From: Shewanella mesophila
GTDB lineage: Bacteria > Pseudomonadota > Gammaproteobacteria > Enterobacterales > Shewanellaceae
Direction: 5' to 3'
NCBI RefSeq assembly: GCF_019457515.1
Contig: NZ_CP080421.1
Span: 1,798,001 to 1,862,000, forward strand
DNA length: 64,000 bases
The notes under the pieces are model-generated. The model searched no databases, was not told the DNA's origin, and worked only from the letters and a program-made list of their open reading frames with translations. Below, in pieces: positions 1 through 7,926 of the stretch. The position numbers and the translations under genes are program-made. Every line of letters begins with the position of its first letter. Position 1 is the first letter of the stretch.

Positions 1-24
1 AATATGACGATTGCCCTGAAATAA
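1..24 (+). CDS. 3' end of an upstream gene, possibly mmsA (partial)
   Basis: The first 24 bases read in frame as N-M-T-I-A-L-K followed by TAA. The start lies outside the window. A hairpin terminator follows within 5 bases, which supports a real gene end. The next genes belong to valine and branched-chain acyl-CoA breakdown. In Shewanella the gene before them is usually methylmalonate-semialdehyde dehydrogenase (mmsA), so that identity is inferred from context, not from these seven residues. Confidence 0.5.
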   Translation, partial: NMTIALK

Positions 25-28
25 CGTG

Positions 29-60
29 AAAGCCTTGGACTAATGAGTCCAAGGCTTTTC
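29..60 (+). terminator. Rho-independent terminator-like hairpin
   Basis: Perfect 13-bp stem (29-41 paired with 46-58) with a 4-base loop, ending in a short T run. It lies between the preceding stop codon and the acyl-CoA dehydrogenase gene, so it may terminate or attenuate transcription inside what otherwise looks like one catabolic operon. Confidence 0.75.
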
Positions 61-184
61 ATCATATGTTTACAGTAAATAATCAACAAGCAATAACCAC
101 AATCAACAAGTTACGCACCGATATTAAAAAATGCCGCATTATCATTAGCGGCGAATAACCATAGGTGCTCAAGGAGTTAATCAG

Positions 185-1342
185 ATGGATTTTAATCTGA
201 ATGAAGATCAACGCCAGTTTGCCGAACTGGCAACTCAATTTGCCAACGAAGAGCTAGCTCCATTCGCCGCCAAGTGGGATGAAGAGCATCATTTCCCTAA
301 AGATGTCATTCAAAAAGCCGGAGAGCTGGGCTTTTGCTCTTTATACTCGCCAGAATCGGAAGGTGGTATGGGCTTATCTCGCCTCGATTCGTCGATCATT
401 TTCGAGCAGCTTGCGATGGGCTGCACCGCCACCACAGCCATGTTGACTATTCATAATATGGCGACCTGGATGATCACTAGCTTTGGCTCTCAATCCCTGC
501 GAGATGAATGGTCAGCACCATTGACCACAGGTGAAAAACTGGCCTCTTACTGCTTAACTGAAGCGGGCGCCGGGAGTGATGCGGCGTCACTCAAAACCAA
601 AGCGGTTCGTGAAGGCGATGAATATGTGATCTCCGGCGCTAAGATGTTTATCTCTGGCGCTGGTTCGACGGAGATGCTAGTTGTTATGTGCCGCACCGGC
701 GAAGCGGGTCCTAAGGGGATCTCGGCCATTGCTGTGCCTGCAGACACCGACGGCATCAGCTACGGCAAAGCGGAAGATAAGATGGGCTGGAACGCCCAGC
801 CAACCCGTGAAATTACTTTCGATAATGTTCGTGTGCCAGTAAGCAATCTGTTAGGCGAAGAAGGTCAAGGTTTTACGTTTGCCATGAAGGGATTAGATGG
901 CGGTCGCATCAATATTGCCACTTGCTCAGTGGGTACGGCACAAGCGGCACTCGATCGCGCGACTCAATATATGAATGAGCGTAAACAGTTTGGTAAGCCG
1001 ATCGCGGCATTTCAAGCATTGCAGTTCAAGTTAGCGGATATGGCGACAGAGTTAGTCGCAGCTAGGCAGATGGTGCGTTTAGCCGCCTTTAAACTCGACA
1101 GTGGTGACCCTGAAGCGACGGCCTATTGCGCCATGGCAAAACGTTTTGCCACCGATATTGGCTTTAGCGTTTGTGATAGTGCATTGCAGCTTCATGGTGG
1201 TTACGGCTACATTCGTGAATATCCGTTGGAGCGCCATTTCCGTGATGTGCGTGTACATCAAATCTTAGAGGGAACTAACGAGATCATGCGCTTGATTATT
1301 GCTCGTCGTCTACTCGACGAAAACGCTAGCCCGATCCTGTAA
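185..1342 (+). CDS. Acyl-CoA dehydrogenase (isobutyryl-CoA dehydrogenase type)
   Basis: A 385-residue FAD enzyme that would oxidise a short branched acyl-CoA (isobutyryl-CoA in valine breakdown) to the 2,3-enoyl-CoA and pass electrons to ETF. The flavin/substrate motif YCLTEAGAGSDAASL lies near residue 120. The C-terminal LEGTNEIMR carries the likely catalytic base Glu362. Length is normal for the family. The ATG has AAGGAG about 6 bases upstream. It is the first of five co-directional genes for the valine route, and neighbours supply hydratase, hydroxyisobutyryl-CoA hydrolase and hydroxyisobutyrate dehydrogenase steps. Substrate assignment rests on that context; 2-methylbutyryl-CoA is also possible. 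Confidence 0.93.
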   Translation: MDFNLNEDQRQFAELATQFANEELAPFAAKWDEEHHFPKDVIQKAGELGFCSLYSPESEGGMGLSRLDSSIIFEQLAMGCTATTAMLTIHNMATWMITSFGSQSLRDEWSAPLTTGEKLASYCLTEAGAGSDAASLKTKAVREGDEYVISGAKMFISGAGSTEMLVVMCRTGEAGPKGISAIAVPADTDGISYGKAEDKMGWNAQPTREITFDNVRVPVSNLLGEEGQGFTFAMKGLDGGRINIATCSVGTAQAALDRATQYMNERKQFGKPIAAFQALQFKLADMATELVAARQMVRLAAFKLDSGDPEATAYCAMAKRFATDIGFSVCDSALQLHGGYGYIREYPLERHFRDVRVHQILEGTNEIMRLIIARRLLDENASPIL

Positions 1343-1363
1343 TTGTCATAAAGGAGCATAAAG

Positions 1364-2137
1364 ATGACAGCGATTATCGAGAAAATTATTGGCCATACCG
1401 CGGTACTCACAATGAGCAATCCGCCAGCAAATACATGGACAGCATCGAGTTTACAGCTACTTAAGCAAAAAGTAAGTGAACTGAATGCCAACAAAGAGAT
1501 TTATGCTTTAGTGCTAACAGGTGACGGTGAAAAGTTTTTTAGTGCTGGTGCCGATCTCAAACTGTTTGCCGATGGCGATAAAGGTAATGCGGCTTCAATG
1601 GCCAAACATTTTGGCGAAGCGTTTGAAGCCCTCAGTGGTTTTCGTGGCGTATCCATCGCTGCTATCAATGGCTATGCCATGGGCGGCGGGCTCGAAGTGG
1701 CGCTTGCTTGTGATATTCGCATCGCTGAAGCGCAGGCCGTGATGGCATTGCCTGAGGCGACCGTTGGCTTACTTCCTTGCGCTGGTGGTACTCAAAATCT
1801 CACGGCCTTGGTCGGGGAAGGCTGGGCGAAGCGGATGATCTTATGTGGCGAACGTGTCGATGCCGACAAGGCTCTTCAGCTTCGATTAGTCGAAGAGGTG
1901 GTGGCTAAAGGTTCAGCCTTAGATACGGCGTTAACCTTAGCTGAAAAAGTGGCTAATCAGAGCCCTAGCAGTGTGACTGTGTGTAAGCAGCTTATTCAGG
2001 CGGGCCGAGCGATGCCACGAACGCAGGCGCTGCCTGTCGAGCGTGAGTTGTTTGTTGGCTTGTTTGACACCAAAGATCAGGCCGAAGGGGTTAACGCGTT
2101 TTTAGAAAAGCGTCAAGCAAAATGGACCAATAGCTAA
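1364..2137 (+). CDS. Enoyl-CoA hydratase
   Basis: A 257-residue crotonase-fold protein that would hydrate methacrylyl-CoA or a related enoyl-CoA. It shows the oxyanion-hole stretch SAGADLKLF near residue 60, the second oxyanion segment GYAMGGGLEVALACD near residue 102, and the family acid in ALPEATVGLLPCAGGTQ. AAGGAG lies 7 bases before the ATG. Its stop codon overlaps the next start by one base (TAATG), so translation is probably coupled to the following hydrolase. Family certain, exact substrate inferred from the operon. Confidence 0.92.
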   Translation: MTAIIEKIIGHTAVLTMSNPPANTWTASSLQLLKQKVSELNANKEIYALVLTGDGEKFFSAGADLKLFADGDKGNAASMAKHFGEAFEALSGFRGVSIAAINGYAMGGGLEVALACDIRIAEAQAVMALPEATVGLLPCAGGTQNLTALVGEGWAKRMILCGERVDADKALQLRLVEEVVAKGSALDTALTLAEKVANQSPSSVTVCKQLIQAGRAMPRTQALPVERELFVGLFDTKDQAEGVNAFLEKRQAKWTNS

Positions 2138-3267
2138 TGAGTATTGAGCAAAGCAATAGCGTGGTATTTCAAACCTTAGGCACCTTGTCAGGCAAGTTGG
2201 TCGGTATTGCCACTCTGAACATGGAAAAGGCACTCAACGCGCTTAACTTGGAGATGATCCAAGCGCTTACTCGTCAACTCTCCGCGTGGGCACAAGATGA
2301 TAGCATTGCTATGGTGGTGCTAGATGGTGCCGGCGAAAAAGCATTCTGCGCCGGTGGTGATGTGCGCGCACTTTATCACGCTTCTAAAGAGGCGCCGGGT
2401 GAAGTGACCACCATGGCAAGTGAGTTTTTTACCGACGAGTACTATTTAGATCATCTGTTGCACGTGTTCGACAAACCCGTGTTGGTTTGGGGCGATGGTA
2501 TTGTGATGGGGGGCGGACTTGGGCTCATGGCGGGTGCTAGCCATAGAGTTATCACTGAGCGTTCACGTATTGCTATGCCAGAGGTGACCATTGGGCTTTA
2601 TCCTGATGTGGGAGGGAGCTACTTTCTCAATCGCATGCCTGGTCACATTGGCCGTTTTCTTGGCATGACAGCTTACAATATGAATAGCGCAGATGCTTAT
2701 TTCGTCGGCCTGGGAAATCATTATCTTAATAGTGATGATAAACAGCCGCTGTTTGATGCGCTAGCCAGTATCGATTGGGAAGGCGACATCGGGGTTAATC
2801 ACACTAAACTTAATGCGTTATTAGAAGCGATGACGAGTCGCTGCGCGATCAAGATGGGTGAGAGTGTGCTTGCACAGCATCAAGCGCTGATTGATCAATT
2901 GATGGAGGGCGATTTAAGTCAGATCATGGCAAGAGTGGCCGCCTATGAGACTGATCAACCTTGGCTAGAACGCGCACTTAATACTATGTTAGCCGGAAGC
3001 CCATTGAGCCTGCATCTGGTTTATGAGCAATCAGGTTTAAGCACCAAATTATCACTCGAACAAGTATTTCAGCGCGAGCTGGGTATGAGTTGTAATTGCT
3101 GTGCTATCGGTGACTTTGTTGAGGGTGTTCGAGCGTTATTAATTGATAAAGATCGCCAGCCAACGTGGAAATATGCCAGTGTCGATACCGTCGACGCACA
3201 AGCGGTTGCACAGCTATTGGCTTCACCATGGTCTGAGGATCGACATCCACTAGCTAAACTCGGCTGA
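2137..3267 (+). CDS. 3-hydroxyisobutyryl-CoA hydrolase-like enoyl-CoA hydratase/isomerase
   Basis: A 376-residue crotonase-superfamily protein, longer than a plain hydratase and of the length typical for 3-hydroxyisobutyryl-CoA hydrolase. Motifs of that subgroup are visible: CAGGDVRALY, GIVMGGGLGLM, MPEVTIGLYPDVGG, and a following NRMPGHIGRFLGMT. It would release free 3-hydroxyisobutyrate and CoA, which avoids build-up of reactive methacrylyl-CoA. The ATG overlaps the previous stop. Its product is the substrate of the downstream dehydrogenase, in agreement with the call. Confidence 0.9.
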   Translation: MSIEQSNSVVFQTLGTLSGKLVGIATLNMEKALNALNLEMIQALTRQLSAWAQDDSIAMVVLDGAGEKAFCAGGDVRALYHASKEAPGEVTTMASEFFTDEYYLDHLLHVFDKPVLVWGDGIVMGGGLGLMAGASHRVITERSRIAMPEVTIGLYPDVGGSYFLNRMPGHIGRFLGMTAYNMNSADAYFVGLGNHYLNSDDKQPLFDALASIDWEGDIGVNHTKLNALLEAMTSRCAIKMGESVLAQHQALIDQLMEGDLSQIMARVAAYETDQPWLERALNTMLAGSPLSLHLVYEQSGLSTKLSLEQVFQRELGMSCNCCAIGDFVEGVRALLIDKDRQPTWKYASVDTVDAQAVAQLLASPWSEDRHPLAKLG

Positions 3268-3326
3268 TAGGGCGAGTAAGTTACAGTTTTTCATCAGGGT
3301 AATGTCCTAGGGAAAAGGAGTAAGAG

Positions 3327-4226
3327 ATGAGTACAGTTGCATTTATCGGTTTAGGTAACATGGGTGGACCAATGGCGGTTAACCTAGTGAAAGCAGGTTT
3401 TACGGTTAACGCGTTCGATCTGTCTAAAGATGCGCTGCATCATGTGAGTGAGCAAGGTGCTATTCCTGCGCCGAGTGCATGTGCAGCTGCGGCAGCGGCA
3501 GATATCGTTATTACCATGTTACCCGCAGGTAAGCATGTTCGCGGTTTATATTTAGGTGATGACGATAATAAAGGTATTGTTGATGTCGTTGCTGCTGGCA
3601 CATTATTAATCGATTGTTCGACTATCGATGCCGAGAGTGCCCGCTTTGTTGCTGAGCAGGCTAAAGCCAAAGGGCTTGAGTTCATCGATGCGCCAGTATC
3701 GGGTGGCACCGCAGGCGCGAGCGCGGGAACGCTCACTTTTATCTGTGGTGGCAGCGATAGTGCTTTTGAGCAGGCGCAAGGCGTATTAAATGCAATGGGC
3801 GCTAATATTTTCCACGCGGGCGGCGCTGGCGCTGGTCAAGTTGCCAAGATCTGCAATAACATGTTGCTGTCGGTATTGATGGTCGCGACAAGCGAGTCGT
3901 TACAGATGGGGATCGACCATGGGCTAGATCCAAAAGTGCTTTCTGAGATAATGAAAGTCAGTAGTGGTGGTAATTGGACGCTAGATAAATATAATCCTTG
4001 CCCAGATGTGATGCCAAGTGTGCCCTCATCGAACGGCTATCAAGGTGGATTTATGGTCGATTTGATGGTGAAAGACCTTGGTCTGTCCCAAGAAGCGGCA
4101 TTATTGTCAAACTCAAGCACTCCAATGGGGGCGCTAGCACGCAGTTTATATGTCAATCATGCTCGCCAAGGTAACGGTAAGCGCGATTTTTCCAGTATTT
4201 TTGAGCAGTTTAATAAGAAAGGGTAA
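3327..4226 (+). CDS. mmsB: 3-hydroxyisobutyrate dehydrogenase
   Basis: A 299-residue beta-hydroxyacid dehydrogenase that oxidises 3-hydroxyisobutyrate to methylmalonate semialdehyde with NAD. The N-terminal Rossmann motif is GLGNMGGPMAVNL. The substrate motif is DAPVSGGTAGASAGTL near residue 120. The catalytic-lysine helix is GQVAKICNNMLL near residue 170. AAAAGGAG precedes the ATG. Its product would feed the methylmalonate-semialdehyde dehydrogenase suspected just upstream of the window. Confidence 0.94.
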   Translation: MSTVAFIGLGNMGGPMAVNLVKAGFTVNAFDLSKDALHHVSEQGAIPAPSACAAAAAADIVITMLPAGKHVRGLYLGDDDNKGIVDVVAAGTLLIDCSTIDAESARFVAEQAKAKGLEFIDAPVSGGTAGASAGTLTFICGGSDSAFEQAQGVLNAMGANIFHAGGAGAGQVAKICNNMLLSVLMVATSESLQMGIDHGLDPKVLSEIMKVSSGGNWTLDKYNPCPDVMPSVPSSNGYQGGFMVDLMVKDLGLSQEAALLSNSSTPMGALARSLYVNHARQGNGKRDFSSIFEQFNKKG

Positions 4227-4230
4227 GTTG

Positions 4231-4989
4231 ATGGATTTAAAAGATAAGGTAGTGGTCATTACAGGTGGCGCCGGCGGACTCGGTTTTGCGATGGCCCAAG
4301 AGTTGGCCGCTGCTGGTGCGAAATTGGCGCTTATCGATGTCGATCAAGAAAAACTCGAACGCGCTTGTGCGGATATTGGCGCAATGACCGAAGTGCAAGG
4401 TTACGCTTTCGACATTACTGATGAAGAAGATGTAGTTGCGGGTTTTGGTTACATCTTAGAAGATTTTGGTCAAGTTAACGTACTGATCAATAACGCCGGA
4501 ATTTTACTCGACGGTATGTTAGTCAAGGCAAAAGATGGCGTGGTGAGCGATCGCATGTCGTTAGCACAATTCCAAGCAGTGATTAATGTTAACCTGACAG
4601 GCTCCTTCTTATGTGGTCGCGAAGCCGCGGTTGCCATGATTGAATCGAAGCAACAGGGCGTTATTATCAATATTTCCAGCCTTGCCAAGGCAGGCAATAT
4701 TGGTCAAACCAATTATGCAGCCTCAAAGGCTGGCGTTGCTGCGATGTCAGTGGGTTGGGCCAAAGAGTTGGCGCGTCACAATATCCGTAGTGCAGCCGTA
4801 GCTCCTGGGGTAATTGAAACAGAGATGACTGCAGCCATGAAGCCAGAGGCCCTAGAGCGCCTCGAGAAGATGGTGCCGGTTGGCCGTTTAGGTCAAGCGA
4901 GTGAGATAGCCTCGACTGTGAAATTTATTATCGAAAATGATTATGTTAATGGTCGTGTGTTTGAAATTGATGGTGGTATTCGTATCTAA
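4231..4989 (+). CDS. SDR-family dehydrogenase/reductase
   Basis: A 252-residue short-chain dehydrogenase when started at the ATG at 4231. The reading frame is open further upstream, but that stretch lies inside mmsB. The N-terminal cofactor motif is TGGAGGLG, followed by NNAG, then Ser in INISS and the YAASK catalytic pair. The position after mmsB suggests a 3-hydroxyacyl-CoA or 2-methyl-3-hydroxybutyryl-CoA dehydrogenase of branched-chain catabolism, but a FabG-like role cannot be excluded. It is the last gene of the run and is followed by a strong terminator. Confidence 0.88.
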   Translation: MDLKDKVVVITGGAGGLGFAMAQELAAAGAKLALIDVDQEKLERACADIGAMTEVQGYAFDITDEEDVVAGFGYILEDFGQVNVLINNAGILLDGMLVKAKDGVVSDRMSLAQFQAVINVNLTGSFLCGREAAVAMIESKQQGVIINISSLAKAGNIGQTNYAASKAGVAAMSVGWAKELARHNIRSAAVAPGVIETEMTAAMKPEALERLEKMVPVGRLGQASEIASTVKFIIENDYVNGRVFEIDGGIRI

Positions 4990-5010
4990 TCGATACCCAA
5001 ACATTGACTG

Positions 5011-5035
5011 AAAACGGGCATTAGCCCGTTTTTTA
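5011..5035 (+). terminator. Rho-independent terminator of the valine-catabolism operon
   Basis: Perfect 9-bp stem (5011-5019 with 5024-5032) around an ATTA loop, the 3' arm running into T residues, 22 bases after the SDR stop codon. Confidence 0.85.
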
Positions 5036-5119
5036 TTGCCATTTCAAATAGGTCGTTAAATGGGTGATACTTTATACTGATAGTATTGAACAGTTCAACA
5101 AGTGACAGAAGGGGTTGTT

Positions 5120-5347
5120 ATGTGGATAGAGAGAGTGACCAAGCGTCTGATGCTACTTGTGGGTATTGTTGGCGTATTGGTGATCTATTTTGGATTCTTT
5201 TACCTGCTGTTTCAGCCACAAGCGGCCGGTACTCTACCTTGGTATATACTATTGTCGCCTTGGCTTTGTATCTACTTTGGATTGAGTGCCGATAAGCAGC
5301 GTAAAAGTATCGATTGGCTTAGCCAAAAACTGATGTTTAAACGCTAA
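5120..5347 (+). CDS. Small two-helix membrane protein
   Basis: A 75-residue protein starting at the ATG at 5120, which has AAGGGG about 6 bases upstream; an in-frame GTG at 5102 lacks a comparable site. Two hydrophobic segments are visible (about residues 10-31 and 40-55), separated by a short QPQAAGTLPW linker, with a basic C-terminal tail. No family recognised. Its stop overlaps the start of the S9 peptidase lipoprotein by one base, which suggests translational coupling and perhaps a shared envelope role. Confidence 0.75.
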   Translation: MWIERVTKRLMLLVGIVGVLVIYFGFFYLLFQPQAAGTLPWYILLSPWLCIYFGLSADKQRKSIDWLSQKLMFKR

Positions 5348-7422
5348 TGTATTTTACAGCGGCAAGGCAACTACTTAGCGCAGTGCTCATACTGGTAACG
5401 GCGTTGATTCTGAGCTCCTGTAAACCGCCGTTAGATAAGCAAGAGATTGATGTCCGCAGTGGTCGTATTATTGCCGATTATGGTAGTTGGCAATCAGTGG
5501 TTAATCCCAATGATGTGTATGGTCTATCAGATAATATTACGGCTTTGCAAAGTGTCGATGATGCTATCTATTTTACTCAATCGGATGCCGAGCAGGAGGG
5601 GCGAGTCGGCCTCTATCGTATGGAAGCTGATGGTGACGTTACCCAAGTCATCGAGGCTTCATTTGACGTCAAAAGTCGGGTTCATGAATATGGCGGCGCG
5701 CCATTTCTGGGGATTGGCCATAGCTTATTTGCGGTAAACTATCTCGATCAGCGTTTATACCGGATCGCACCTAATCAGCAGCCAACGGCTATCACACCAG
5801 AAGGTACAAGGCATGCAGATTGTGTCTCTTTTCCCAAAGGTTCTCGTATTATCTGTGTACGAGAGGATCATCGCCAGCAAGCCTTGCCTAAGGCGAGTAT
5901 CGTTGCCTTAAATTTAAACTTTACCAATGAGGGACAAACGATCGCCTCGGGTAAAGATTTTTATGCCGCTCCTCGGATCTCTCCAGACAACAAACAGCTC
6001 GCTTGGATAAGCTGGCAGCAACCTAATATGCCTTGGGACAAAACAGAGCTATGGTTGGCCGATATCGATGTTGACGGTGCAGTGACTAATGTTCGTCAGT
6101 TGCTTAAAGGGTATGAAGGCGCGATCACTCAGCCGCTTTTTAGCCCTTCGGGACAACTCTATTTTATTGCAGATTTTGATAATTGGTGGAATCTATATCG
6201 AGTTAAGTCTGATGGCACACCAGAGAAACTACTGGATATGGGGGCCGAGTTTGCGGTGCCAGATTGGTATCTTGGTAATCATAATTATGCGTTTGAGTCG
6301 CAGAGAAAGATAGTTGCTAGCTATATGAGCAAAGGTGTCACCTCCTTGATCCGCATCGATATTGATACCGGGACATTTGAGTCAATAGCCGCCGAATTTG
6401 CGCAAGTAAAGCAAGTGATTAAAGCCGCGGATGGCATCTATTTTATTGGTAACAAAGTGACGCCGGAAAAGGGCGTCTATCGCGTTGTTGGTCGCGGCGT
6501 CGAGTGGGTTTATGTGCCCAAAGTGCCAGTAATGAAGCCTGATTACATCTCAAGATCCGAGACCATCAGTTGCCCATTAGATCAATCTAAGCAAACGGTC
6601 TATGGCTATTTCTATGGTCCCATGAATCCTCATTTTATTGCGCCAAACGATCAGCGTCCGCCGCTTATTATTATGCTCCATGGTGGGCCAACTGCCAGTG
6701 CAAGTTTGAGCTTTCGCCGAGACATTCAATTCTGGACCAGTCGTGGTTTTGCTGTGCTCGATCTTAATTATCGAGGCAGCTCAGGTTTTGGGCGCGACTA
6801 TCGCCAGAGCCTTTATGGTTTATGGGGGCAAGCCGATGTTGAAGATGCGGTGCAGGCCGCCAACTATCTGGTTGAGCGAGGATGGGTTGATGGTGAGAAG
6901 CTTGCCATTCGCGGAACCAGTGCTGGCGGGTTTACGGTACTCTCGGCGCTGGCTTTTTATGATACTTTTAAAGCGGGCGTGGTTTATTCTGGTATCAGCG
7001 ACTTGGATTCTCTTGATAAGAATACCCATAAGTTTGAGCTAGGGTATTTGGATCAGCTGGTCGGGGATTTAAAGCCAGGTTCTGCGCTTTATCGTGATCG
7101 CTCACCGCTTTATCATTTAGATGATCTTAAAGAACCTCTGCTGCTTATTCATGGTATGCAAGATCCACTAGTGCCGCCGGAGCAATCTTTGGCCATTTTT
7201 AACGCCCTGAAACAAAGAGGGGTGCCCACTGCCTTGCTTCGTTTTGAGGATGAGGGACATGGCTTGCAAAAGCCGCGTAATCAAGTCGCAGCCCTAGAGG
7301 CCGAACTCTCATTTTATGGTCAAGTATTTGGGTTTATGCCTGCAGGATATATTCCCATGTTGCCACTTGAAAACAGTGGTGGTTTGCCGTTCAACCTTGA
7401 TACTAAAATCAATCCTAAATGA
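5347..7422 (+). CDS. S9-family prolyl oligopeptidase-like lipoprotein
   Basis: A 691-residue exported serine peptidase. The N terminus has a lipoprotein signal ending in LILSSC, so the mature protein should be lipid-anchored at about Cys25. Residues ~40-400 look like the beta-propeller that gates the active site (repeated WW/LYR/ISPDNK blades). The C-terminal alpha/beta-hydrolase domain carries GTSAGG with Ser525, Asp606 in GMQDPLVP and His638 in DEGHGL. It would trim or degrade peptides in the periplasm. Lipid anchoring is unusual for cytosolic prolyl oligopeptidases but is seen in marine bacteria. Confidence 0.9.
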   Translation: MYFTAARQLLSAVLILVTALILSSCKPPLDKQEIDVRSGRIIADYGSWQSVVNPNDVYGLSDNITALQSVDDAIYFTQSDAEQEGRVGLYRMEADGDVTQVIEASFDVKSRVHEYGGAPFLGIGHSLFAVNYLDQRLYRIAPNQQPTAITPEGTRHADCVSFPKGSRIICVREDHRQQALPKASIVALNLNFTNEGQTIASGKDFYAAPRISPDNKQLAWISWQQPNMPWDKTELWLADIDVDGAVTNVRQLLKGYEGAITQPLFSPSGQLYFIADFDNWWNLYRVKSDGTPEKLLDMGAEFAVPDWYLGNHNYAFESQRKIVASYMSKGVTSLIRIDIDTGTFESIAAEFAQVKQVIKAADGIYFIGNKVTPEKGVYRVVGRGVEWVYVPKVPVMKPDYISRSETISCPLDQSKQTVYGYFYGPMNPHFIAPNDQRPPLIIMLHGGPTASASLSFRRDIQFWTSRGFAVLDLNYRGSSGFGRDYRQSLYGLWGQADVEDAVQAANYLVERGWVDGEKLAIRGTSAGGFTVLSALAFYDTFKAGVVYSGISDLDSLDKNTHKFELGYLDQLVGDLKPGSALYRDRSPLYHLDDLKEPLLLIHGMQDPLVPPEQSLAIFNALKQRGVPTALLRFEDEGHGLQKPRNQVAALEAELSFYGQVFGFMPAGYIPMLPLENSGGLPFNLDTKINPK

Positions 7423-7426
7423 TAGC

Positions 7427-7831
7427 TTAAGATGATGTCGGTGACTTAGCACTGAGCTCCTTTAAAATGGCACAATCAGGTTGTTCTCCGCCTGCGCAGG
7501 CATGGATCAATTCGCTGAGTTGTTGTTTGAGGTTATGTAGTTGTGCTATGCGACGATTAACCTCTTGCAAGTGAATATTAGCAATCTGTTTGACATCTTC
7601 CGCGCTACGGGATTTATCGCTTTTAAGGCTTAAAAGTGCGCGACAATCTTCTAAGGTAAAGCCTAGTTCACGGCAGTGATGCAGAAAATGTAATTCATCT
7701 ATCTGAGCCGTACCGTAACTGCGGTAGCCATTAGCCCCTCGCTCGGCGCAGACTAAGCCAATATCGTGGTAATAACGAATACTTTTTACCGATAGGCCTG
7801 TTTGTTTCGCTACTTCACCGATTTTAATCAT
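7427..7831 (-). CDS. cueR: MerR-family copper-responsive regulator, CueR-like
   Basis: A 134-residue MerR protein starting at the ATG complementary to 7829-7831; the frame is open upstream, but MIKIGEVAKQ is the family start. The winged helix covers residues 1-70 (GLSVKSIRYYHDIGLV, NGYRSYG), then a dimerisation helix. The C-terminal loop ACAGGEQPDC places cysteines at 112 and 120, the Cu(I)-binding positions of E. coli CueR. It would sense monovalent metal ions (Cu, Ag) and activate the divergent copA by untwisting its long-spacer promoter. It converges on the S9 peptidase with a 4-base gap. Confidence 0.88.
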   Translation of the reverse strand: MIKIGEVAKQTGLSVKSIRYYHDIGLVCAERGANGYRSYGTAQIDELHFLHHCRELGFTLEDCRALLSLKSDKSRSAEDVKQIANIHLQEVNRRIAQLHNLKQQLSELIHACAGGEQPDCAILKELSAKSPTSS

Positions 7832-7848
7832 ATTTATGTTCCGGCTTA

Positions 7849-7880
7849 TTGACTCTCCCGTTGGGGGAGCGTTTATTCTG
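7849..7880 (+). promoter_or_regulatory. CueR-type copA promoter with 19-bp spacer
   Basis: A -35 TTGACT at 7849-7854 and a -10 TATTCT at 7874-7879 are separated by exactly 19 bases, the over-long spacing of MerR-controlled promoters. The spacer holds the dyad CTCCC (7855-7859) / GGGAG (7865-7869). It faces copA and lies between cueR and copA. Confidence 0.85.
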
Positions 7881-7926
7881 AATAATATCTCAATATAGTT
7901 AGCATTGGTCAACGAGGAAAGTTTCT

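Noticed and set aside
3440..3736. Long antisense open frame over mmsB
   Set aside because: Alanine/proline-rich shadow of the real gene with no ribosome binding site.
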